From Pirellulales bacterium (GTDB lineage: Bacteria > Planctomycetota > Planctomycetia > Pirellulales > Lacipirellulaceae), in the NCBI GenBank assembly GCA_020849945.1, contig JADZFK010000207.1:1-45054 (forward strand): DNA of 45,054 bases. The letters are read 5' to 3'. Below the pieces are notes generated by a model that ran no database searches, was not told the DNA's origin, and saw only the letters and a list, made by a program, of their open reading frames with translations. Below, piece by piece: positions 8,751 to 17,200 of this stretch (position 1 is the first letter of the stretch; every line of letters starts with the position of its first letter). A program made the position numbers and the translations under genes.

Positions 8751-9083
8751 ATGCCAACCTACGATTACGAGTGCGACGGCTGTGGCCACACGTTCGAGCT
8801 TTTTCAATCGATCTCGGAGCCGGTGAAGAAGAAGTGCCCCGATTGCGGCAAGTTGAAGCTGCGCCGGTTGTTTGGCACCGGGGCGGCGGTGGTGTTTAAG
8901 GGTTCGGGCTTTTACCAGACCGACTACCGCAGCGAGTCGTACAAGAAAAGCGCGGAGAAGGACAAGCCGGCCAGCGAGGCGAAAAGTGAAACGAAAGCCG
9001 AAAAGAAAACGGAATCGGGTTCCAGTTCCAGTGCCTCCGAGTCGAAGCCCGCTGCAAAGCCTTCGAATAAGCCTGGTAAGTAG
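8751..9083 (+). CDS. FmdB family zinc ribbon protein
   Basis: Small protein of 110 residues whose first 50 residues form the FmdB/CxxC-CxxC zinc ribbon: C8, C11, C29 and C32, beginning with the typical MPTYDYECDGCGHTFE. The rest is a charged, disordered tail rich in Lys, Ser, Glu and Ala. FmdB proteins are often called regulatory, but the biochemical role is not established. The ATG is directly preceded by a CT-rich heptad tract rather than a ribosome site. The stop codon lies about 25 bases before the likely start of the next gene. Confidence 0.85.
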   Translation: MPTYDYECDGCGHTFELFQSISEPVKKKCPDCGKLKLRRLFGTGAAVVFKGSGFYQTDYRSESYKKSAEKDKPASEAKSETKAEKKTESGSSSSASESKPAAKPSNKPGK

Positions 9084-9108
9084 TTTACCGCCTGAGTCGC
9101 TGAAGGAG

Positions 9109-9912
9109 TTGTGGAAGTACCAACCATCGGCATGGGCGCTCGTGGCGGCCAACATGGTACCGCTGTTCGGCGTATTGTTTCTTGATTGGGATACGTTTGC
9201 AGTCGTTGCGCTGTATTGGTTCGAGAATGTGGTTTTAGGCGCGATCAACGTGCTCAAGATGATCACGTGCAGCCCGCAACCCGGCGCGATCGAGTGGCCG
9301 GAGACAATCTCTCCTGAACAGCACGAATCGCTCGATCGGCTTATGTCGTTGGAGGCACGGATAAAACAGTCTCCACGAGGCGAGGCACTTGCCCAACTAC
9401 AGTGGACCCATTTCTTTACAAAGTTTGTCTTTGTTCCATTTTTTGTCCTTCATTACGGGCTGTTTTGTTTCGTTCACGGGGTGTTTGTGTTCGGGCTCAT
9501 CGGCAATCGAATGATGCCCGACCGCTTGGGAGTCATGGTCAAAAAGTGGTGGCAAGTTGCCGAGCAAGAGCATTTGTTGTGGGCCGCAGGGGCGTTGGCG
9601 GCCAGTCATTTGTATTCTTTCTTTACGAATTATCTTGGTCGAGGCGAGTACCAGCGGACGGCTACGCCGATTCTGATGTTTCAGCCCTACGCAAGGATTG
9701 TCGTTTTGCACCTTGCGATTGTATTTGGGGCGTTCATTTCCTTGGCGTTGGGAAGCAACGTGGGCATGTTGGCGATTCTCGTGGTTGGGAAGACGATCGT
9801 TGATCTTGGTTTACATGTGCGTGAACGGAAGCGGAATGCGAAGCGGCCGGAGGAGGAGTCGTCCGAGCCGTCACCGATATTGGCGGAAGTGCTCACGAAG
9901 CCCTCAGATTGA
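9109..9912 (+). CDS. DUF6498-like integral membrane protein
   Basis: Membrane protein of about 267 residues with five or six hydrophobic segments. The pattern AWALVAANMVPLFGVLFLDWD followed by YWFENVVLGAINVLKM is typical of the DUF6498 family (recalled). Function is unknown. The start is uncertain: the frame is open back to 8872, overlapping the FmdB gene, and has no ATG before 9154. TTG 9109 or GTG 9142 are the realistic choices; I use TTG 9109. The 3' end overlaps the convergent pseudouridine synthase gene by 20 bases. Confidence 0.68.
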   Translation: MWKYQPSAWALVAANMVPLFGVLFLDWDTFAVVALYWFENVVLGAINVLKMITCSPQPGAIEWPETISPEQHESLDRLMSLEARIKQSPRGEALAQLQWTHFFTKFVFVPFFVLHYGLFCFVHGVFVFGLIGNRMMPDRLGVMVKKWWQVAEQEHLLWAAGALAASHLYSFFTNYLGRGEYQRTATPILMFQPYARIVVLHLAIVFGAFISLALGSNVGMLAILVVGKTIVDLGLHVRERKRNAKRPEEESSEPSPILAEVLTKPSD

Positions 9913-10666
9913 GCGGCTGCCACGCGGGCGGCAGTGGGGCGATGATATCGACGGGTTCGCCCGTCATGGGGTGATTGAATCCGAGTTGCCGTGCGTGGAG
10001 CGCGATCGCTCGTAGGCGTTCATCTTCGAGTTGCTCGCCGAAAGGGGTCGTCGAGCCGTACTGGAAATCACCCAGCACGGCGCGACCGCGCGAGGCACAT
10101 TGCACACGGATCTGGTGGGTGCGGCCCGTTTCGAGTTCGATTTCGAGCCAGGTATACCTGGTTGGATCGTTTGGCCTGCGTGGTTGTTCGCCGAGCCTAG
10201 AAGGCTCGGCTATATAGCCGGGCCGTTTCGGCCCGACGAGTTGACCACGCCCAAGTACGCGGTAATGCAGGATGGCGATTTTACCGCGAGGGTCATCGGC
10301 CGGAAGGACAATGGCTTGGGCCATGCCGTGGCGTTTGTGCAGATGATCGGTCCAGGTGCCTTCGTCAGGTTGCACATCGCCTTCGACAAGCGCCCAGTAG
10401 ATTTTGGAGACGGAGCGGTTTTCAAATTGTGTGCTGATCCGCTGGGCCGCCCGCACGTGCCGGGCGAAGACAATTGCTCCCGAGACGGGCCGATCGAGCC
10501 GGTGGGGCAGGCCGAGGTAGATGTTTCCCTCCTTGGCTTCGCGTTGGCGATAGAAGGTTTTCACCTGCACTTCGAGGCTATCGATGCCTGCAGGGGCTTG
10601 GGTAAGCAGCCCCGCCGGCTTGTTGATGACGAGGCAAGGGCCGTTATCGTAGAGGATTTCGAGCAT
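9893..10666 (-). CDS. RluA family RNA pseudouridine synthase
   Basis: Converts uridine to pseudouridine in rRNA or tRNA; about 257 residues. The catalytic HRLDRPVSG motif has its aspartate at residue 58, and GRTHQIRVQ is the second signature. There is no N-terminal S4 domain, so it is a short RluA/RluC/RluD-type enzyme with unknown target. Between RVLGRGQLV and the conserved LEIELETGRTHQIRVQ lies an insert of about 20 residues, part of which (near 152-158) is encoded by a palindromic repeat also found at 1417-1435. ATG 10666 begins just before the conserved EILYDNGPCLVINKP; ATG 10678 is possible. The gene is divergent from argC. Confidence 0.85.
   Translation of the reverse strand: MLEILYDNGPCLVINKPAGLLTQAPAGIDSLEVQVKTFYRQREAKEGNIYLGLPHRLDRPVSGAIVFARHVRAAQRISTQFENRSVSKIYWALVEGDVQPDEGTWTDHLHKRHGMAQAIVLPADDPRGKIAILHYRVLGRGQLVGPKRPGYIAEPSRLGEQPRRPNDPTRYTWLEIELETGRTHQIRVQCASRGRAVLGDFQYGSTTPFGEQLEDERLRAIALHARQLGFNHPMTGEPVDIIAPLPPAWQPLNLRAS
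10191..10209. repeat. Palindromic repeat family B, copy 2, inside a gene
   Basis: CCGAGCC, five bases, GGCTCGG, followed by CTATATAGCC. It has the same stem and trailing CTAT as 1417-1435 but sits in frame within the pseudouridine synthase gene, where on the reverse strand it encodes part of an AEPSRLGE segment. Confidence 0.65.
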
Positions 10667-10809
10667 TGCGAACCCCATGAGAGCGAGGTTTGTCCATTCT
10701 TGCAAGCCGCGTTGGGCATGGCGGCCCAACGGCCCCAACGCTACAATACAAGGCTCGACCGCCGGCGAATAGCGGCCTCCAAACCCTCCCCTTTGATTCC
10801 CCCCTCCCC

Positions 10810-11820
10810 ATGATTCGCGTTGGCATTCTCGGTGCATCTGGCTATTCGGCCCTGGAGCTGATGAAGCTCTTGCTGCGCCACGCCGAGGCGCGAATCACCG
10901 CACTCACGACACGTCAGGCAGAGTCGCGGCCCGTGGGCGAAGTTCATCCCTCGCTTGCGGGTCGGCTTGATCTTGTGTTGGAGAATCTTTCGCTCGATCA
11001 GGTGGCCGAGCGGGCCGATTGCGTATTTTGTTGTCTTCCGCACGGGGCGAGCGCGTCGGCCGTTGCCGAGCTGTTGCCGCGGGGTAAGAAGGTGATCGAC
11101 CTGAGCGCCGATTATCGATTGAACGACGCGGCCGAGTACAAGCGGTGGTACGCGGTCGAGCATCCCGACCCCGCGCGGATGCCGACCACCGTGTACGGCC
11201 TTCCTGAAATATACCGCGAGCGGATTCGGCGCGCGGAGTTGGTTGCGAACCCGGGGTGCTACCCGACCTCGGCGATCTTGGCGCTTGCGCCGTTGTTGCG
11301 GGCCCGTGCCGTTCTGCCGCGTGGGATCATCATCGATAGCAAGAGCGGCGTGAGCGGCGGCGGGCGCGAGCCGAAGCCCGCGTTTCACTACCCGGAATGT
11401 AACGAGAGCGTATCGGCTTATGGGGTTGGCACCCATCGGCACATGCCGGAGATCGACCAGGTTCTTTCCGACGTGGCCGATGCCGAGGTGAAAGTGGTTT
11501 TTACGCCGCACCTTATTCCGATGGATCGGGGCATCCTTTCGACGATATACGCCGAGCCGACGGGCGAATTCAAGGAGGAATCGCTGCTGGGCATGCTGGA
11601 AGAGTTCTATGCCAACGAGCCGTTTGTGCGTGTTGGCAAAGCGTTGCCCGCCACGAAACACGTGGCGAATACGAACTTTTGCGATATCACGGTTCGCGGC
11701 GTTCGCGGGCGGGTCGTGGTAATAAGTGCCATTGATAATTTGATCAAGGGAGCCAGCGGCGCTGCCGTTCAGAACTTCAACCTGATGCACGGGTTTGAGG
11801 AGACGATGGCGTTGTTGTAG
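10810..11820 (+). CDS. argC: N-acetyl-gamma-glutamyl-phosphate reductase
   Basis: Third step of arginine synthesis: NADPH-dependent reduction of N-acetylglutamyl phosphate to the semialdehyde. 336 residues. The N-terminal Rossmann motif GILGASGYSALEL starts at residue 5; the catalytic cysteine C150 lies in NPGCYPT; the substrate loop KSGVSGGGREPK and the histidines of GTHRHMPEI are present. ATG 10810 is the start because the nucleotide-binding strand begins immediately; the upstream 40 open codons are non-conserved. CCCCTCCCC precedes the ATG, so there is no Shine-Dalgarno site. argJ follows after 194 bases. Confidence 0.95.
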   Translation: MIRVGILGASGYSALELMKLLLRHAEARITALTTRQAESRPVGEVHPSLAGRLDLVLENLSLDQVAERADCVFCCLPHGASASAVAELLPRGKKVIDLSADYRLNDAAEYKRWYAVEHPDPARMPTTVYGLPEIYRERIRRAELVANPGCYPTSAILALAPLLRARAVLPRGIIIDSKSGVSGGGREPKPAFHYPECNESVSAYGVGTHRHMPEIDQVLSDVADAEVKVVFTPHLIPMDRGILSTIYAEPTGEFKEESLLGMLEEFYANEPFVRVGKALPATKHVANTNFCDITVRGVRGRVVVISAIDNLIKGASGAAVQNFNLMHGFEETMALL

Positions 11821-11911
11821 AGTGTTTCATCGCCTGAAGGAGACCCAGGATGGCACCGATTGGTTGGATACGTGTGTTGGAGCCTCGTTGCATTGTAGAT
11901 TTTTTCGGTAG

Positions 11912-11941
11912 TCCGCGCTCCGCTTCGCGTCGCGGCTAAAC
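11912..11941. repeat. Exact 30-base repeat family C, copy 1
   Basis: These 30 bases, beginning TCCGCGCTCCGC and ending CGCGGCTAAAC, are identical to 42995-43024. The internal CGCTTCGCGTCGCG is GC-rich and partly self-complementary. It lies in the argC-argJ gap. Confidence 0.8.
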
Positions 11942-11977
11942 GGTTAAGCAAGTAAGCGTTACTGATACAAGCACCTT

Positions 11978-11986
11978 TGATATAAG
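11978..11986 (+). promoter_or_regulatory. argJ: Possible extended -10 promoter of argJ
   Basis: TGATATAAG fits the extended -10 form TGnTATAAt with one mismatch. Initiation would be near 11993, about 20 bases before the argJ ATG. No good -35 box is visible. Confidence 0.4.
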
Positions 11987-12014
11987 GACCGCATCCCGTT
12001 CGATCGGTTGACCC

Positions 12015-13235
12015 ATGACGATTCGACTTCCCCAAGGTTTTCGGGCGGCAGGCGTTTATTCGGGCGTGAAGCGGAACACGTCGAAGCTGGATTTTTCGCT
12101 CGTGGTGAGCGAGCGGCCGGCAGTGGCGGCGGGCGTGTACACGACCAATTTGGTGTGTGCCGCGCCGGTGAAGCTTGATCGGCAGCGAACGCCGAGCGAT
12201 TCGATCCGGGTGGTGGCGATCAACTCGGGTTGCGCGAACGCATGCACGGGCGAGCAAGGCGATGCCGATGCCCGGCAAATGGCGGCGTGGGCGGCCGAGG
12301 CGATTGGCGCGCGGGGCGAGGAGGCGCTCGTGATGTCGACGGGCGTCATCGGTGCGATGATGCCGATGGAGAAGATTCAGGCCGGCATCCAGGCGGCGGC
12401 CAAGGTGCTGGGTAGCGACGAGGAATCGCTCATCAATGCTGCCCGGGGCATCATGACAACCGATACGGTGCCGAAGGTGCGTGGCCGCGACGTGATGATT
12501 GGGGGCATCCCGACTCGTGTGACGGGAATGGCCAAGGGTGCCGCGATGATAGGGCCTAACATGGCCACGATGCTTGCGGTGATCATGACCGACGCCTGCC
12601 TGCGGAAGGAGGATGCCCAAGCGGCCCTGCTAAATGCGATGGACGAGTCGTTCCACTGCATCAGCGTGGATGGCCACATGAGCACGAACGATACGGTGCT
12701 GCTGTTGGCAAACGGGGCGGCGGCGGGCGAATCGGCGGCCGGTGAAGCGCCCTCGGCACCGCTTTCGGGCAAGGCCTTGGAGGACTTCCGCACGACACTG
12801 TTCGAGGTATGCGAGGATTTGGCCCAATCGATCCCGGCCGATGGCGAAGGCGCATCGCACCTGATTACGGTGGAAGTGCATGGTTGCCGCACGAAGCAGG
12901 AGGCGGTGCGCATCGGTAAGACGATTGCCGATAGCCCGCTCGTGAAGACGGCCATTGCGGGTGCCGACCCGAATTGGGGCCGGGTTGTTTCCGCCGCGGG
13001 TTACGCGGGCGTGCCCTTCGATCCGGCCAAGGTCACTCTGTACATTAACGGCCTGCTGCTGTACGAGCGGGGCGCGCCGGTGGATTTCGATGCGGAAGCC
13101 GTTTCCAAGTCTATCGCGGCGGACCGCGATACGAGCGTCGTAGTGATCTTTGAGGAAGGCAAAGCGGCGGCCCGCTTCTGGACGACCGACCTCACCGCCG
13201 AATACGTGCGGCTGAATGCCGATTACCACACGTAG
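12015..13235 (+). CDS. argJ: Bifunctional glutamate N-acetyltransferase ArgJ
   Basis: Transfers acetyl from N-acetylornithine to glutamate (cyclic arginine pathway), and in bifunctional forms also uses acetyl-CoA. 406 residues, full length. The autocleavage site is intact in KGAAMIGPNMATML, with the nucleophile Thr at residue 185, so the precursor should split into alpha and beta chains. Other ArgJ landmarks are NSGCANACTG, STGVIG, GHMSTNDT and ADPNWGRV. Its presence indicates that ornithine is made with acetyl recycling, so a separate ArgE is not required. Whether it is mono- or bifunctional cannot be told from sequence alone. Confidence 0.95.
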   Translation: MTIRLPQGFRAAGVYSGVKRNTSKLDFSLVVSERPAVAAGVYTTNLVCAAPVKLDRQRTPSDSIRVVAINSGCANACTGEQGDADARQMAAWAAEAIGARGEEALVMSTGVIGAMMPMEKIQAGIQAAAKVLGSDEESLINAARGIMTTDTVPKVRGRDVMIGGIPTRVTGMAKGAAMIGPNMATMLAVIMTDACLRKEDAQAALLNAMDESFHCISVDGHMSTNDTVLLLANGAAAGESAAGEAPSAPLSGKALEDFRTTLFEVCEDLAQSIPADGEGASHLITVEVHGCRTKQEAVRIGKTIADSPLVKTAIAGADPNWGRVVSAAGYAGVPFDPAKVTLYINGLLLYERGAPVDFDAEAVSKSIAADRDTSVVVIFEEGKAAARFWTTDLTAEYVRLNADYHT

Positions 13236-13248
13236 TGACTGCGATCGA

Positions 13249-13333
13249 TTGGAAAGAGGGCAATCGGTTTCGGTACAAGAGGCGAAGATGTTTGGTTCAA
13301 ACGGCGGCTAGGAGTCCGCCGCTAAGTTGAATC
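13249..13333. repeat. Dispersed 85-base repeat family D, copy 1
   Basis: Aligns without gaps to 22484-22568; by hand count about 64 of 85 bases agree. The longest shared runs are CGGTTTCGGTAC and CCGCCGCTAA. The segment lies after argJ. The remainder of the 13236-13521 gap holds only the HU terminator. Confidence 0.65.
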
Positions 13334-13421
13334 CACCTTGCTTCACAGGTTCACGACCTCGCAATGAAGGGCATAACGCTTACAGAGCTTACAGAGAGCG
13401 TTCGCTGCGGATGGAAGGCGC

Positions 13422-13465
13422 AAAAAAACGCTGGGTGCAAAGGGCGATGCCAGTTGCACCCAGCG
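13422..13465 (-). terminator. Rho-independent terminator of the HU-like gene
   Basis: A perfect 12-base stem: CGCTGGGTGCAA at 13429-13440 pairs with TTGCACCCAGCG at 13454-13465, with a 13-base loop. A run of seven A at 13422-13428 becomes the U-tract on the reverse strand. It lies 56 bases past the HU stop codon. Confidence 0.88.
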
Positions 13466-13521
13466 ATAATGGTTGGCCGCCCGCGCCCTTTTTCGTGAGA
13501 ATGAAGGCGCTGGCTAGAAGC

Positions 13522-13842
13522 CTAGGAAACCATGTCCTTGAGCTTCTTGAGGGGGCGGATCTTCACGACATTACGGGCCGGCTTGGCCTTGAAGATTTGC
13601 TCTTCCTTCGTGAAGGGGTTGATCCCCTTGCGTTCCTTGGTGGCGGGTTTGTGCTGAACGACGATCTTGCAGAGGCTTGGCAGCGCGAAGGTTTTTGGAC
13701 CGCCGCGGCTGAGGGCCTTCTTGATTTGGTCGTTCAGGGCGTCGAACACGGCGCTAACGTCGCGTTTCGACAAGCCAGTGGTTTCGGCAATGCCGGCATA
13801 AATCTCGGTCTTCGAGGGGGGCTTGGTGGTGGCCTTCGCCAT
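13522..13842 (-). CDS. HU/IHF family DNA-binding protein
   Basis: Small nucleoid protein of 106 residues that bends or wraps DNA. The helical N-terminal half (KTEIYAGIAETTGLSKRDVSAVFDALNDQI) and the beta-arm region (FALPSLCKIVVQHKPATKERKGINPFTKEE) match the HU/IHF fold. The end RNVVKIRPLKKLKDMV is the usual final strand and helix. The arm tip reads INPFTKEE in place of the usual RNPxTGE, and the N-terminus carries a basic KATTKPPSK extension. ATG 13842 has GGAGG about 11 bases upstream on the reverse strand. It has its own terminator and is probably a single-gene transcript. Confidence 0.9.
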   Translation of the reverse strand: MAKATTKPPSKTEIYAGIAETTGLSKRDVSAVFDALNDQIKKALSRGGPKTFALPSLCKIVVQHKPATKERKGINPFTKEEQIFKAKPARNVVKIRPLKKLKDMVS

Positions 13843-14226
13843 AGAACTGAATCCTCCAGATAATTTGGTGCAGAAAACGGGCCTTAGAAAACCGTACAAC
13901 GTACCTAGGTTTGTGCGTTGCGATGGTGCAAATTAAAGCCGATTGGGGCTTGGTGGCAAGTCGGAAAATGCCGAAAATGCCGAGAAAAATGGGATAAATT
14001 GGCCGAGGTGCCGAAAAACGGCGAGTCTTCCGGCCCAATGGAGGCCCCGGAAGCCGTTCGAGAAGGCGGATTCGCGGTGCCCGGAATTGCCACGGGCGGG
14101 ACGCTTGATCCGGGAAAGGCACGCTGTAAGATTAGATGTAGCATTGGTTTAGGGATTTCAACGCCCGAGTAGCAAAAGTGGCATCGGCCCGCTGCCTGGC
14201 AGGCTTTACACCCCGTAGGGGCTATC
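13843..14226. other. Divergent gap between HU and the propeller gene
   Basis: 384 bases without a gene. It should contain the HU promoter on the reverse strand and the promoter of the large forward operon. A short tandem GAAAATGCC repeat occurs near 13964-13982, and GCCGAAAAACGGC (about 14009-14021) forms a small hairpin. No convincing small reading frame was seen. Confidence 0.5.
14105..14132 (+). promoter_or_regulatory. Possible housekeeping promoter of the large operon
   Basis: TTGATC (14105-14110) and TAAGAT (14127-14132) are separated by 16 bases; each matches four of six consensus positions. Initiation near 14140 would give a leader of about 88 bases before 14227. Confidence 0.35.
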
Positions 14227-17200
14227 ATGCACATCGGACGAAGGATCGACCGGACGGCGAGACTTAGCTCGGGAAAACTGTCCCCAACTAGTACCGCCAG
14301 AGAGCCGTGGCGGATGGCGGGAAGTAGGATTTTCCTCTTGACGGCCTTCGCGACCGTTGTGCTCGTTGCTTCGCCCGCGGTTGCACAGCTCGTTGCACAG
14401 CCGATCAATCCGCCGAAGGCAGCACCCGACGCGCAGGAAATGGTGAGCGGGGTTTACTTGCCGTCCGATCGGGCGTTGTCTCGAGCGATGGGTCGCGCGA
14501 AGGAGCGGCTGGCGAACCGCGAGTACCACGAAGCGCTGCAATTCTTGCACGAGATCATGAGTCGCAACGAAGACTCCTTCTTGGATCGTGAAGGCAGCGA
14601 GAAAGATCAGCCGGGGCTGAAGATAACCGCCCGGCGGCTGATCGGTTCGCTTCCTTCCGAAGGCCGGCAGGCGTATGAAGTGCTGTTTGGTCCGATGGCG
14701 CGACGGCAGTTGCAGACGGCGTTGCGACAGGGCAACTATCGCGAACTGGCAGGTGTTGTGCGGCAGTACTACCACACCACGGCTGGCTACGAAGCGACCT
14801 GGATGTTGGCGCAGATGGAATCGGATCTAGGGCATTACCTTGGCGCGGCGCAACTGTATCAAGATTTGATGAATACGCCTCAGGCGGCCGGGCGGTTTGA
14901 GCCGCAGCTTTCGGTAGCGGCGGCCGTGAATTTGTTGATGGCGGGAAAGGCGGACGAAGCCAACCGCACCGTGCAGGCCATCGCCCGCACCCGCCCCGAT
15001 GCGAAGGTGCGGATACGCGGTGAAGAGGTAAGCCTGAAGGAGGCGGCGGAGAAGACGTTTTCCGAGCTTGTTACTGAATTGCGGGCATCGACGAAGGTAG
15101 CTGCTTCCACGGAAGAATGGCTTATGTTTCGAGGGGGGCCATCGCGGCAGGTGGATTTGTCGGGCGGGCGGCCTCACCTGCGGCCCCGGTGGGAAGCTCG
15201 CGTGGTGAATGACCCAAGCGTGGAAGCGTTTCTTGTGGGGCGAGCGAGTGATTTTCAGCAACGTGGCGTTGCCGCCGTTCCGAGTGCGAGGCCAATCGCG
15301 CTAGGGAACCTGATTGTCATGCGGACGCCGACGAATCTTGTGGCGATTGACTGGAGCACGGGGAAGCGGTTGTGGGAGACCCGCGATGAACAAGAGCTGA
15401 GCGAAGAAGATACGCTGAGCGAGTTGCCGATGGATCGTGATGAGGATCAACTCGCCGCGCAGGGGCGTCCGCTAGAGGACCGAGTATGGTTCGATGCCCT
15501 TTCGGCATCGCTTTCAAGCGACGGAAATCGCGTTTATGCTGTTCGCGGTGGCGATTCGTGGGAGGATGATTCGGATTTTCAGTGGCAGCAGGCGAATATC
15601 GTGTTAGGTCGGCGTGTGATGGGTCGGCAAGGCGGGATGATGCAAGCTACGGTTACCAATCGTCTTACCGCTTACGAGGTTGCCAGCGAGGGCAAACTGG
15701 CGTGGGAACTCGATGGCGAACGTGGGGGAGGCGCAATTGCGGGTGCCTTTTTTCTGGGGGCGCCGCTGGCCATCGACGGAACGCTTTACGCGCTGACCGA
15801 GGTCAACAGTTCGGTCTATTTGGTGGCCATCGAGCCGACGACGGGGAAAATGTTGTGGCAGCAGCAGCTGTTGGGGCTGGAGCAAGGAATTGGCTTTGAC
15901 CTTGGGCGACGGCGAGCGGGTGCCATGCCATCGTACTCTGGGGGGATTCTCGTTTGCCCGACGGGGGCAAGTGCCGCCATTGGGGTGGATGTTGTGCGTC
16001 GCGAGCTTGCGTGGGTGTATCGCTACCCGCGTGAAACGCAATCGCCGTATGAGGCAAGAAACCAGTTCCAGCAGCAACAACTCCAAGAATCACTTCTGAA
16101 GCCGAACGACCGCTGGCTGGAAAACACGGCATTGATTGCGGATGGCCGCGTGCTGATCACGCCCCCCGAGTCGAGCGAGTTGCACTGCATCGACCTCGAG
16201 ACTGGGAAGGAACACTGGAAGCGTCGCCGGGGAGAGATGATTTTCTTGGGGTTCGTGGAAGGGGATGTGGTATTGCTCGTGGGGACGCGATCGTTCGAGT
16301 CGGTATCACTCACGAGTGGCGCGCCGGCCTGGAAACAGGAAAGCATTCCGCTTCCCGAGGGCATTCACCCGAGCGGGCTGGGTTATGCGAGCGAGGGACG
16401 GTATTACTTGCCACTAACCTCGGGGCAAGTAGCGTCGGTCGATCTGGCGACGGGCGAGTTGGAGATCGAGAAGCCGTTGACGGGCAATCTTTCGCTCGGC
16501 AATTTGATTTGCTTTCGGGGCAGCGTCGTTTCGCAATCGCCGCTTTCGCTGGGTAAGTTTGAGCAATTGGCGTTCCTGGAAAAGCGTGCCGAAACGAACC
16601 TGGCGAACAACCCAAACAACGTGGATGCGCTGCGCGAGTTGGCGGAGATCAAGGAATCGTCGGGAGATCGGGTGACCGCGATTCGTTTGTTGAAGCAGGC
16701 GCTCGCGCGATCGCCGGAGGATGCGGCCACGCAGGAGATGTATGTGCAAGTGGTGCTCGAAGCGATGGCGTCGGACTTCGATGCGTATCAATCCGAGATA
16801 TCGGTATTATCGCGGCTGACGAGGTCGCGCGAGCAACAAGTGGAGTTATTGCGGATACAAGCTGAGGGGCGAGAGATTCGGGGGGAACGACTGGCTGCAT
16901 GGGAAGCGTATTTGCGTCTGGCTGATTTTTCGCGAGAGCAGCCGGAGCTATTACGTTTGAAGGATTCCTACTCGGTGCGAAGCGACCGATGGATTTCCAG
17001 CCGGTTGAGCGAGCTGTGGCGAGAAGCCTCGGCCGAGGAGCGACGAGAATTCAATCGGCAGTTGGAGGATCGTCGGAGCCGGTTAGGTCCTTCGCCCACG
17101 GTGGCGGATATGCGTTACTTCTTGGCCCACTTCGAGCTTCTGCCAGGCGTGGAGGAGTTGCGAATGGTTCTGGCGAAGGAGCTTATCGAGCGAAACCGCT

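Noticed and set aside
13327-13863. Forward frame of 178 codons covering the HU gene
   Set aside because: It is antisense to a clear HU-like protein and runs through its terminator; composition is that of a shadow frame.
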